This document shows, piece by piece, positions 1 through 5,789 of a stretch of DNA of 6,078 bases. Origin of the DNA: Defluviicoccus sp. Its GTDB lineage: Bacteria; Pseudomonadota; Alphaproteobacteria; MPNO01. A program made the position numbers and the translations under genes. The stretch covers positions 1 through 6,078 of the forward strand of contig JAPPHW010000032.1 in NCBI GenBank assembly GCA_028820945.1. The letters are read 5' to 3'. Within the stretch, counting starts at the first letter, position 1, and the number at the start of each line of letters is the position of its first letter. The notes below the pieces were generated by a model that was given only the letters and a program-made list of their open reading frames with translations, was not told the DNA's origin and did no database searches.

Positions 1-933
1 AAGATCCTTGCCGGTTACGAGAGCGACAACCCGGGAACCAAGGCGAACCTCGCCCGCATCCTGATGCACGGCAAGCTCGGCGGGACCGGCAAGATGGTGA
101 TCCTGCCGGTCGACCAGGGTTTCGAGCACGGCCCCGCGCGCAGCTTCGCCCCCAACCCCGACGCCTACGACCCGCACTACCATTTCCAGCTCGCCGTGGA
201 TGCCGGGCTCAACGCCTACGCGGCGCCGCTCGGCATGATCGAGGCGGGAGCCGACAGCTTCGCCGGCGCGGTCCCGACGATCCTCAAGGTCAACAGCGCC
301 AACAGCCTCGCGACCGCCAAGGACCAGGCCGTGCACGGCGGCGTGGGCGATGCGCTGAGGCTCGGCTGCTCGGCGATCGGCTTCACGATCTATCCGGGTT
401 CCGAAGACCAGTACGAGATGATGGAGGAGATCCGCGAGCTTGCCGAGGAGGCCAAGTCGGTGGGGCTCGCCGTCGTCATCTGGTCCTACCCGCGCGGCGG
501 CGTGCTGTCCAAGGAGGGCGAGACGGCGATGGACATCTGCGCCTACGCGGCCCACATCGCCTGTCTGATGGGCGCCCATATCGTCAAGGTGAAGCCGCCG
601 ACGGACGCGCTGTTCCTCGACGCCGCCAAGGGGGTCTACGAGAAGCAGCGCATCGACACCGCCACCCTGTCGGCGCGCATCGCCCATGTGGTGCAGTCCT
701 GCTTCAACGGGCGGCGTCTGGTGGTCTTCTCGGGCGGCGAGGCCAAGGACCTCGAAGGCATCCACCGCGAGGTGAGGGCGATCCGCGACGGCGGCGGCAG
801 CGGCTCCATCATCGGCCGCAATACCTTCCAGCGCCCGCGCGACGAAGCGCTCGCGATGCTCGACGGCATCGTCGGGATTTACCGGGGCCGGGCCAATCCG
901 AACCTGCAAGCTGTATCTGATCACGCCGCCTGA
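1..933 (+). CDS. fba: Class I fructose-bisphosphate aldolase, 3' part (5' end outside window)
   Basis: Cleaves fructose 1,6-bisphosphate to dihydroxyacetone phosphate and glyceraldehyde 3-phosphate (or the reverse) in cytoplasmic glycolysis and gluconeogenesis through a Schiff-base lysine. The frame is open from base 1, and the residues before the first ATG (64) already look like family sequence (YESDNPGTKANLARIL), so only roughly ten residues are probably missing. Numbering from that ATG, VDQGFEHGP (16-24) opens the barrel in the DhnA/FbaB (DeoC/LacD-like) style. IVKVKPP (173-179) carries the presumed Schiff-base lysine (K175 or K177), WSYPRG (140-145) has a conserved tyrosine, and VFSGGEAK (221-228) with GSGSIIGRNTFQ (245-256) forms the phosphate-binding end. 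It is unlike the metal-dependent class II enzymes. The last dozen residues (from NPNLQ) look like a non-conserved tail and overlap thiE in another frame. The family call is firm; exact substrate preference within the DhnA-type aldolases is inferred. Confidence 0.93.
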   Translation, partial: KILAGYESDNPGTKANLARILMHGKLGGTGKMVILPVDQGFEHGPARSFAPNPDAYDPHYHFQLAVDAGLNAYAAPLGMIEAGADSFAGAVPTILKVNSANSLATAKDQAVHGGVGDALRLGCSAIGFTIYPGSEDQYEMMEEIRELAEEAKSVGLAVVIWSYPRGGVLSKEGETAMDICAYAAHIACLMGAHIVKVKPPTDALFLDAAKGVYEKQRIDTATLSARIAHVVQSCFNGRRLVVFSGGEAKDLEGIHREVRAIRDGGGSGSIIGRNTFQRPRDEALAMLDGIVGIYRGRANPNLQAVSDHAA

Positions 934-1543
934 CCTCGGCCCCGCCGGCGCGCGGGGCTTCGCGGACACGCTTGCCGCCGCGCTCGACGCGGATGAGGTC
1001 GCCTGCGTCCAGCTCCGGCTTAAAGAGACCGGGGACGACGATATCCGGCGCGCCGCGGAAATTCTCGCCCCGGTGGCGCAATCCCGCGATGTCGCCTTCG
1101 TCATGAACGACCGGCCGGACCTCGCCCTCGAGACGGGCTGCGACGGGGTCCATGTCGGCGCCGACGACGCTCCCTACCCGGAAGCCCGCCGGACCGTGGG
1201 CGACGACGCGATCGTGGGCGTCACCTGCAAGGCGTCCTATCACCTGGCCATGGAGGCGGCGGAGGCGGGCGCGGATTACGTGGCGTTCGGCACATACTTC
1301 CCGACCGCGACCAAGGAGACGACGACGCGGGCGCCACTCGACCTCCTCGAGACCTGGCAGTCGGTCGCCACCGTCCCCTGCGTGGCGATCGGCGGCATTA
1401 CGGCTGAGAATTGCGGGCCGGTCGCCGCTGCCGGCGCGGATTTTCTCGCCGTCTCATCCGGCGTCTGGGCGCACCGGGAGGGACCGGCGGCGGCGGTCCG
1501 CGCCTACAACGCCGCGATCCGGACGGCGCTTGCCGACGCCTAG
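911..1543 (+). CDS. thiE: Thiamine-phosphate synthase (ThiE), start codon unclear
   Basis: Joins HMP pyrophosphate and the thiazole phosphate to form thiamine monophosphate, releasing pyrophosphate; a cytoplasmic TIM-barrel enzyme. Counting from the CTG at 911, the motifs are LYLITPP at the N-terminus, QLRLKE (34-39), MNDR (65-68), DGVHVG (78-83), GVTCKASYHLAMEA followed by FGTYFPTATK (from 126; the pyrophosphate loop), AIGGIT (159-164) and a closing ADFLAVSSGVW. This start gives about 210 residues, the usual ThiE length. However, the frame has no ATG, GTG or TTG between its upstream stop (773-775) and GTG 1073, and starting at 1073 would delete the first barrel strands including QLRLKE. So either a CTG (911 or 917) is used, or a base is missing or extra in the sequence near the end of the aldolase gene. 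No clear Shine-Dalgarno precedes 911. The gene overlaps the aldolase end by 23 bases, suggesting coupled translation. Confidence 0.88.
   Translation: MYLITPPDLGPAGARGFADTLAAALDADEVACVQLRLKETGDDDIRRAAEILAPVAQSRDVAFVMNDRPDLALETGCDGVHVGADDAPYPEARRTVGDDAIVGVTCKASYHLAMEAAEAGADYVAFGTYFPTATKETTTRAPLDLLETWQSVATVPCVAIGGITAENCGPVAAAGADFLAVSSGVWAHREGPAAAVRAYNAAIRTALADA
1540..1543. other. Shared CTAG: overlapping stop codons of convergent thiE and epmA
   Basis: The palindrome CTAG supplies TAG (1541-1543) to thiE on the plus strand and TAG (1542-1540) to epmA on the minus strand. There is therefore no intergenic space and no room for an ordinary intrinsic terminator between the two convergent genes, and their transcripts must overlap at the 3' ends. 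Confidence 0.95.
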
Positions 1544-2586
1544 CGGGGTCCGGCCACCGGCGCCCAGAGAACGTCCTCGATCCGTGCCGCGCCGGTCGCG
1601 AGCATGACCAGCCGATCGACGCCGAGCGCGATTCCGGCGCATTCCGGGAGACCCGCCTCAAGCGCGGCGAGGAAATCCTCGTCGACCGGATAGGCGCTGC
1701 CGCCGAGTTCTATCCTGAGCGCCCGGTCGGCGTCGAAGCGGGCGCGCTGCTCCACGGGATCGGTAAGCTCGCCATAGCCGTTGGCCAGTTCCAGACCGCA
1801 CACGAAGACCTCGAAACGCTCGGCGAAGCGGCGATCGGGGCCGAGGCGCGCCAGCGCGGCCATCGAAGCGGGGTAGCCGTAAAGGATCGCCGGCGCGCCG
1901 ATGCCGAGACGCGGCTCCACCTTCGCGAGGAAGATGCGGAAAAACACATCCTCCCAGCGGTCCCTGGGCCCGGTCCAGACCCCGATCGACCGCGCCGCTT
2001 CGATCAGTGGCGTCGGGTCCGGCAGATCGTCCATGGTCGACGCCAGGTCGACGCCCGCATGTTCCTCGAACGCCTCGCAAACGGCGATCCGGGTCCAGCT
2101 CGCGCGGGGGTCGGCGGTCTGTTCCGCCCTCACGAAACGCTCCGCCCCCGCGGCTTCGGCGGCCGCGGCAAGGAGTTCTTCGCAATCCGCCCACAAATCC
2201 CGGTAGCTCGCACCCGCCCGGTACCATTCCAGCATGGTGAACTCGGGATGGTGGGTGGGCGAGCGCTCTTCGTTGCGGTAACAGCGGGCGATCTGGAAGA
2301 TCTTCTCTTCGCCCGCCACCAGCAGCTTCTTCATCGCGAATTCGGGCGAGGTATGGAGATAGACCGGCGCCACGGGACCGTCGCGGAAGGGCTCGGCGAG
2401 CACGGTCTCGAAGGCGTTGAGATGGGGCTCCAGCCCCGGCGAGACCTGAAGCGCCGGGGTCTCCACCTCCACGAAACCGTTCCCCACGAAGAAGCGCCTT
2501 ATCGCGGCGACGATCCTTGCCCGCGCGAGCAGGTTCGGGCGTCTCCGGGCGTAGCCGTCAGGATGCCACCAAGGCGGCTCAACCAT
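1540..2586 (-). CDS. epmA: EF-P--(R)-beta-lysine ligase EpmA (PoxA/GenX/YjeA)
   Basis: A paralogue of class II lysyl-tRNA synthetase that activates (R)-beta-lysine with ATP and transfers it to a lysine of elongation factor P instead of to tRNA. At 348 residues it matches the catalytic core alone: the N-terminal OB-fold anticodon-binding domain of LysRS is absent, and the protein begins with the GYARRRPNLLARARIVAAIR helix. Motif 2 is RCYRNEERSPTHHPEFTMLE (101-120) and motif 3 is GIALGVDRLVML (318-329), with D324 and R325. ELANGYGELTDP (266-277) is the LysRS-like amino-acid and ATP pocket. Alanine 320 sits where LysRS usually has glycine (GLGIGIDR), typical of EpmA. The ATG start lies 59 bases from the divergent epmB, and the stop codon overlaps the stop of thiE. 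Neighbouring epmB and efp make the assignment very strong. Confidence 0.96.
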   Translation of the reverse strand: MVEPPWWHPDGYARRRPNLLARARIVAAIRRFFVGNGFVEVETPALQVSPGLEPHLNAFETVLAEPFRDGPVAPVYLHTSPEFAMKKLLVAGEEKIFQIARCYRNEERSPTHHPEFTMLEWYRAGASYRDLWADCEELLAAAAEAAGAERFVRAEQTADPRASWTRIAVCEAFEEHAGVDLASTMDDLPDPTPLIEAARSIGVWTGPRDRWEDVFFRIFLAKVEPRLGIGAPAILYGYPASMAALARLGPDRRFAERFEVFVCGLELANGYGELTDPVEQRARFDADRALRIELGGSAYPVDEDFLAALEAGLPECAGIALGVDRLVMLATGAARIEDVLWAPVAGPR

Positions 2587-2590
2587 GGCG

Positions 2591-2619
2591 TTTCGCGAAA
2601 TCCGGCATGGCGCGATAAT
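2591..2619 (+). promoter_or_regulatory. Predicted sigma70-type promoter for epmB
   Basis: A GATAAT box (2614-2619) matches five of six bases of the TATAAT consensus and stands out in GC-rich DNA. Seventeen bases upstream is TTTCGC (2591-2596), a weak -35 with three of six matches. Transcription would start near 2626, giving a leader of about 20 bases before the GTG of epmB at 2646. The position inside the divergent gap supports it; the -35 is poor, so activation or the nearby palindromes may matter. Confidence 0.5.
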
Positions 2620-2624
2620 GCCGG
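2591..2624. repeat. Palindrome plus inverted repeat in the epmA-epmB divergent region
   Basis: TTTCGCGAAA (2591-2600) is a perfect ten-base palindrome. Right after it, CCGGCAT (2602-2608) and ATGCCGG (2618-2624) form a perfect seven-base inverted repeat around a nine-base spacer that includes most of the GATAAT box. A dimeric regulator binding either element would cover the predicted promoter of epmB and that of epmA. Such elements also arise by chance in GC-rich DNA, so the operator role is inference. Confidence 0.45.
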
Positions 2625-2643
2625 TTCCGACGAAGCGGGGTAA
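2615..2643 (-). promoter_or_regulatory. Possible divergent promoter for epmA
   Basis: On the minus strand, CATTAT (2620-2615) could be a -10 box and TTACCC (2643-2638) a -35 with 17 bases between them. Both are weak. The -10 would overlap the epmB -10 on the opposite strand, so the two promoters would compete for polymerase. A promoter for epmA should lie in or near this 59-base gap because epmB is divergent, but this exact placement is uncertain. Confidence 0.25.
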
Positions 2644-2645
2644 GG

Positions 2646-3674
2646 GTGGCGGACGTAACCTTGCGGAGCGGCCGGGCGCTGAATGCGGCCGGATTGATTG
2701 CGGCGGATCGGGTGCAGGACGCCGATTCCGTCGCCCGGCGCTACGCGGTCGCGGTCACCCCGCAAATCGCGAAGCTGATGGAGCACGGCGCGGCGGACGA
2801 CCCTATCGGCCGCCAGTATCTGCCCGATATGCGCGAGCTGACGCGAGTGCCGGAAGAGCGCGACGATCCTATCGGGGACGGGGCGCGCTCACCGCTGCCG
2901 GGCCTGGTCCACCGCTACCCCGACCGCGTGCTGCTGATGCCGACAACGGCATGCCCGGTCTATTGCCGGTTCTGCTTCCGCCGCGAGCGTGTGGGCCACG
3001 GCGCGACGACGATGTCGGCCGCCGAGATCGACGACGCGCTGGCCTACATCTCCGCCCGCCCCGCAATCAGGGAAGCGATCCTGACCGGGGGCGACCCGAT
3101 GATCCTGTCGCCGCGCCGCCTGGGCGACATCCTGGGCCGCGTCGCGGCGATAGAGACCGTCGAGGTGCTCCGCATCCACAGCCGCGTCCCGGTCGCCGAT
3201 CCGGGCCGCATCGACGGCGCGGCGGTCGCGGCGCTGCGTCAGCGCATTCCGGTTTACGTGTCGATCCATTGCAATCACCCGCGCGAGATCGACCGGGCGG
3301 CCGCGCGCGCCATCGCCGCTCTAGCGGATGCGGGGGTTCCGCTGCTCGCCCAGACGGTGCTGCTGAGGGGGGTCAACGACGACGCGGACACCCTGGAGGC
3401 GCTGTTCCGCGCCCTGGTCCGCCACCGCATCCGACCCTACTACCTGCACCATCCGGATCCGGCGCCGGGGACCGCCCATTTCAGACTGTCGATCGAGGAA
3501 GGACAGGCGCTCGTGCGCGCCCTGCGCGGCCGGATATCGGGCCTGTGCCAGCCGACCTACGTGATCGACATACCCGGCGGGTACGGCAAGGTCCCGGTCG
3601 GCCCATCCTTTCGCGAGGAGGACGGGGCGCTTCGCGACTGGCAGGGGTCCGTCCATCGGGGTCCCGCGGGCTAG
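2646..3674 (+). CDS. epmB: EF-P beta-lysylation protein EpmB (lysine 2,3-aminomutase family, radical SAM)
   Basis: Converts L-alpha-lysine to (R)-beta-lysine, the substrate EpmA attaches to EF-P. The 342-residue product is the usual EpmB length. The radical-SAM cluster motif CPVYCRFC (C103, C107, C110) is intact, binding [4Fe-4S] and S-adenosylmethionine; LTGGDPM (146-152) is the GGD/SAM-contact loop. IPGGYGKVPVGPS (309-321) contains the PLP-binding lysine K315. YYLHHPDPAPGTAHFR (265-280) is typical of the KamA/EpmB branch. It lacks the longer C-terminal oligomerisation region of clostridial lysine 2,3-aminomutase, which favours EpmB over a catabolic KamA. The GTG start follows a purine-rich GGGGTAAGG and places the first residues (TLRSGRALNAAGL) where the family begins. 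It is divergent from epmA and 67 bases upstream of efp, so the pathway's two enzymes and the substrate protein are adjacent. Confidence 0.95.
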   Translation: MADVTLRSGRALNAAGLIAADRVQDADSVARRYAVAVTPQIAKLMEHGAADDPIGRQYLPDMRELTRVPEERDDPIGDGARSPLPGLVHRYPDRVLLMPTTACPVYCRFCFRRERVGHGATTMSAAEIDDALAYISARPAIREAILTGGDPMILSPRRLGDILGRVAAIETVEVLRIHSRVPVADPGRIDGAAVAALRQRIPVYVSIHCNHPREIDRAAARAIAALADAGVPLLAQTVLLRGVNDDADTLEALFRALVRHRIRPYYLHHPDPAPGTAHFRLSIEEGQALVRALRGRISGLCQPTYVIDIPGGYGKVPVGPSFREEDGALRDWQGSVHRGPAG

Positions 3675-3682
3675 CCCTTCAA

Positions 3683-3711
3683 TTGCCTCGGAACTGGCGA
3701 GTTGATAGGTT
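3683..3711 (+). promoter_or_regulatory. Weak candidate promoter upstream of efp
   Basis: In the 67 bases between epmB and efp, TTGCCT (3683-3688, four of six matches) is separated by 17 bases from TAGGTT (3706-3711, three of six). The spacing is ideal but the -10 box is poor. The short gap is equally consistent with read-through from epmB, since no terminator-like hairpin is seen here. Confidence 0.2.
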
Positions 3712-3741
3712 CCGGCCTCCCCCGGCGGCGCGGCGAGTCCC

Positions 3742-4308
3742 ATGAAGGTCAACGCGAACACCATCCGGCCCGGTCACGTGATCGAGCACGACGGCAAGCA
3801 GTGGAGCGTCCTCAAGATCCAGATTCTGCAGCCCGGCAAGGGCGGCGCGTTCGTACAGGTCGAGATGCGCGACGTGATGACCGGCATCAAGAGCAACGAG
3901 CGGTTCCGCACCCAGGAATCGGTCGAGAAGCTGATGGTGGACGAGAAGTCCTGCACCTATCTCTTTCGCGCCGACGACGCGGTGACGCTGATGGACACCG
4001 AGACCTACGAGCAGTTCGAGCTTTCGGTCGACATGATCGGCAGCCCGGCGGCCTATCTACAGGACGGGATGACGATCACGCTCGACCTGATCGAGGGTAA
4101 TCCGGTCGCCGCGCGGCTTCCGCAACAGGTGACGATGACGGTCACCGAGGCGGAGCCGGTGGTCAAGGGCCAAACGGCGTCTTCGTCCTACAAGCCGGCG
4201 ATGCTGGAGAACGGCGAGCGGGTGATGGTGCCGCCCCATATCGAGGCAGGGACGAGAATCGTCGTCAGCACCGAGGACGGCAGCTATGTCGAGCGCGCGA
4301 AGGGCTGA
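3742..4308 (+). CDS. efp: Elongation factor P
   Basis: Binds the ribosome between the P and E sites and speeds peptide bond formation at polyproline stretches. The 188-residue product has the three beta-barrel domains of EF-P: an N-terminal KOW-like domain (about 1-62), a central OB domain (about 66-127) and a C-terminal OB domain (about 130-187) ending YVERAKG. The exposed loop QPGKGGAF has lysine 33, equivalent to E. coli Lys34, the residue receiving (R)-beta-lysine from EpmA; lysine rather than arginine here fits the EpmA/EpmB route and rules out the EarP rhamnosylation type. The C-terminal stretch GTRIVVSTEDGSYVERAKG matches the family ending. The ATG gives the right length and follows GGCGAG at short distance. 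The 67 bases after epmB contain a weak possible promoter, so transcription may be both read-through and independent. The next gene begins 24 bases after the stop. Confidence 0.97.
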   Translation: MKVNANTIRPGHVIEHDGKQWSVLKIQILQPGKGGAFVQVEMRDVMTGIKSNERFRTQESVEKLMVDEKSCTYLFRADDAVTLMDTETYEQFELSVDMIGSPAAYLQDGMTITLDLIEGNPVAARLPQQVTMTVTEAEPVVKGQTASSSYKPAMLENGERVMVPPHIEAGTRIVVSTEDGSYVERAKG

Positions 4309-4332
4309 TTGCGGCGGGACGGGACCGGTTTC

Positions 4333-5445
4333 ATGCCGTCGGCGACGATCAATGTAATGGAAGCCGCCGCGCGCAAGGCGGCGCGCGGCCTGATCCGCGA
4401 TTTCGGCGAAGTCGAGAACCTGCAGGTCTCGCGCAAGGGACCGGCGGATTTCGTCACCGAGGCGGACCGGCGGGCGGAGCGGATTCTGCGTGCCGAGCTG
4501 GCCAAGGCGCGGCCCGGGTTCGGCCTGCTGATGGAGGAATCGGGCGAGACGGAGGGCGAGGATGCGCGGCGGCGCTGGATCGTCGATCCGCTCGACGGGA
4601 CCACGAACTTTCTTCACGGCATCCCCCATTTCGCGATTTCGATCGGGCTCGAAGAGGACGGGGCCATGGTCGCGGGGGTGGTCTACGAGCCCCTCCGCGA
4701 CGAGCTCTTCTGGGCGGAGAAGGGGGTCGGGTGCTATCTCAACCGGCGCCGTCTCCGGGTATCTTCGCGCCGGCGAATGTCGGAAGCGGTGCTCGCCACG
4801 GGTATCCCGTTCAGGGGGCGCGCGGGAAAGCATGCCTTCCTGGCAACGATCGAGACGGCGATCGACAATACCGCCGGCATCAGGCGGCTCGGCTCGGCCG
4901 CTCTCGACTTGGCCTATGTCGCGGCGGGGCGCTATGACGGATTTTGGGAGTTCGGGCTGTCGCCTTGGGACGTCGCCGCCGGGATCGTCCTGGTGCGCGA
5001 GGCCGGCGGCTTCGTGACGGACATAGAGGGCCGCGCAGCCGCGATCGATGCCGGCTCCATCGTGGCGGCCAACGACCGCCTGCACGGCGCGGTCCGACAA
5101 ATGCTGGGTAACAGCCTGAAGGCATCGAACGAGGATTTGGCGCCGAAGTCTCTCCCGCCCCACGGCGGATCGTCGCGGGCCCCGGTCCGGTCCCCCATTG
5201 CCCGCGACGTCCGCGGGGATCCGGCCGCGGGCGATACGAAGGAACCGCGGACAACGACGCATGCGGAACGGATCGTGGAAGCGCTGCGCCGCCAACCGGG
5301 CCTCGACGATGACGAGCTGTCCCGGCTGACCGATGTCACGCCGCGCCAGCAGGTCAACCGGATCTGTCGACGACTCGAGATCCAGGGCAAGCTGCGGCGC
5401 GAGGCGGGACCGCGCGGTAAAATCGTCAACAACCTGACTGGATGA
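4333..5445 (+). CDS. suhB: SuhB-type inositol-monophosphatase-family protein with C-terminal winged-helix-like domain
   Basis: The family hydrolyses inositol 1-phosphate and related sugar phosphates with Mg2+; E. coli SuhB also acts with the Nus factors in rRNA transcription antitermination. From ATG 4333 (370 residues), the phosphatase domain covers about 1-262: MEES (67-70) supplies the metal-ligand glutamate, WIVDPLDGTTNFLHG (82-96) has D85 and D88, and GLSPWDVAAG (208-217) has D213. All key residues are present, so it should be catalytic. Normal SuhB ends near residue 265. Here a linker rich in Pro, Gly, Arg and Asp (about 263-307) leads to a 60-residue domain: helices HAERIVEALRR (310-320), DDDELSRLT (325-333) and TPRQQVNRICRRLEIQG (336-352), then a wing-like GKLRREAGPRGKIVNNL (352-368), a winged-helix pattern. 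A TTG at 4309, abutting the efp stop, would add eight non-conserved residues, so I prefer the ATG. The phosphatase is certain; the fused domain's function is inferred. Probably co-transcribed with efp. Confidence 0.92.
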   Translation: MPSATINVMEAAARKAARGLIRDFGEVENLQVSRKGPADFVTEADRRAERILRAELAKARPGFGLLMEESGETEGEDARRRWIVDPLDGTTNFLHGIPHFAISIGLEEDGAMVAGVVYEPLRDELFWAEKGVGCYLNRRRLRVSSRRRMSEAVLATGIPFRGRAGKHAFLATIETAIDNTAGIRRLGSAALDLAYVAAGRYDGFWEFGLSPWDVAAGIVLVREAGGFVTDIEGRAAAIDAGSIVAANDRLHGAVRQMLGNSLKASNEDLAPKSLPPHGGSSRAPVRSPIARDVRGDPAAGDTKEPRTTTHAERIVEALRRQPGLDDDELSRLTDVTPRQQVNRICRRLEIQGKLRREAGPRGKIVNNLTG

Positions 5446-5486
5446 GGCGCTCTCTTCCGGCTCTTCAAGACCGGGAAAGCGGGATG

Positions 5487-5501
5487 TCGCGCTTCGCGCG
5501 A
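5487..5501 (+). terminator. GC hairpin after suhB, possible terminator without a U-tract
   Basis: TCGCGC (5487-5492) and GCGCGA (5496-5501) form a perfect six-pair stem with a TTC loop, 41 bases after the suhB stop. An outer CCGGG (5471-5475) and CCCGG (5510-5514) can pair around it. No run of T follows, so it is not a classical intrinsic terminator; it could instead protect the 3' end or pause polymerase. Confidence 0.28.
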
Positions 5502-5524
5502 TCGATGAACCCGGCGCGTGCCAC

Positions 5525-5539
5525 AATATTGCCAATGTT
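5525..5539. repeat. AT-rich imperfect dyad, possible operator
   Basis: AATATTG (5525-5531) and CAATGTT (5533-5539) are inverted copies with one mismatch around a single central base, inside an AT-rich island in otherwise GC-rich DNA. The overlapping CAATATTG (5524-5531) is itself a perfect palindrome. This looks like a binding site for a dimeric regulator, but no regulator gene is adjacent to connect it with. Confidence 0.28.
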
Positions 5540-5597
5540 ATGACGTTAGTGGCTTCTCTCTTTCGGTTGCCGGGGGTCAATTCCCGACCGGGACGCT

Positions 5598-5626
5598 CGG
5601 ACAATTCTCCGGTGCGGAAATATCGA
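5598..5626 (+). promoter_or_regulatory. Weak candidate promoter for the leader ORF and ExbB-like gene
   Basis: CGGACA (5598-5603, four of six matches to TTGACA) and TATCGA (5621-5626, three of six matches to TATAAT) are separated by 17 bases. Transcription would start near 5633, just before the AGGAGG at 5640. A promoter somewhere in this gap is likely because of its length; this placement is only a candidate. Confidence 0.22.
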
Positions 5627-5651
5627 TGCTCGATGGGGCAGGAGGAGCGCG

Positions 5652-5732
5652 ATGCGGGCTTGCCGGGTGAGTCTTAATCCGGTCTCGCTCTCGCGCGCCG
5701 AGGGGCATAGACTCCCGTGCTTCGGACGCTGA
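5652..5732 (+). CDS. Possible 26-residue leader peptide upstream of the ExbB-like gene
   Basis: A short ORF (MRACRVSLNPVSLSRAEGHR... to TGA at 5730) begins six bases after a near-perfect Shine-Dalgarno AGGAGG (5640-5645), the best ribosome-binding site in the surrounding 347-base gap. The product is basic and has no recognisable domain or signal. It ends 60 bases before the ExbB-like start, with two hairpins in between, an arrangement compatible with a regulatory leader peptide. Nothing in the residue composition (no run of one amino acid) identifies a sensed metabolite. It could equally be a chance ORF in GC-rich DNA: only the ribosome-binding site and its position support it. Confidence 0.27.
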   Translation: MRACRVSLNPVSLSRAEGHRLPCFGR

Positions 5733-5754
5733 TCGGAGCGGTCCATAGATACGG

Positions 5755-5789
5755 CGCGCGGATCGCCGCGCGATGCGGAAAGACCGCGT
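5755..5789 (+). promoter_or_regulatory. Two consecutive hairpins in the 5' leader of the ExbB-like gene
   Basis: CGCGCGG (5755-5761) and CCGCGCG (5766-5772) form a perfect seven-pair stem with an ATCG loop. Immediately after, GCGG (5775-5778) and CCGC (5784-5787) pair around AAAGA, extendable by T5774-G5788 and A5773-T5789. The second stem ends three bases before the ATG and holds the only purine-rich stretch that could be the ribosome-binding site in its loop and stem. This suggests structured translation initiation, perhaps coupled to the upstream short ORF. Function is inferred. Confidence 0.4.

Noticed and set aside
1073..1543. thiE starting at GTG 1073
   Set aside because: This would discard about 54 residues of recognisable ThiE sequence, including LYLITPP and QLRLKE, which are required for the barrel and substrate binding.
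1411..2643. 410-codon plus-strand open frame opposite epmA
   Set aside because: It lies antisense to a clear EpmA gene with intact class II synthetase motifs; the product is an Arg/Gly-rich composition typical of a shadow frame in GC-rich DNA and overlaps the end of thiE in another frame.
2646..3674. Catabolic lysine 2,3-aminomutase (KamA) instead of EpmB
   Set aside because: Length, lack of the longer C-terminal region and direct linkage to epmA and efp all favour the EF-P modification enzyme.
2585..3745. 386-codon plus-strand frame overlapping epmB
   Set aside because: Out of frame with epmB, whose radical-SAM and PLP-lysine motifs are intact; the alternative product is low-complexity Arg/Gly/Pro-rich.
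5275..5445. Separate small winged-helix gene starting at an in-frame GTG
   Set aside because: There is no stop between it and the SuhB frame, and the GTG lacks a well-placed ribosome-binding site and would cut into the first helix, so a fusion is simpler. Internal initiation cannot be excluded.
4057..5604. 515-codon minus-strand open frame opposite efp and suhB
   Set aside because: It is antisense to two well-recognised proteins, and its translation shows no domain and the Arg/Pro/Asp-rich composition of a mirror frame. Its length follows from low stop frequency in GC-rich DNA.
5546..5746. 66-codon minus-strand ORF in the suhB-exbB gap
   Set aside because: No recognisable domain and Ser/Arg-rich composition; nothing supports translation. 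It also covers the plus-strand leader region.
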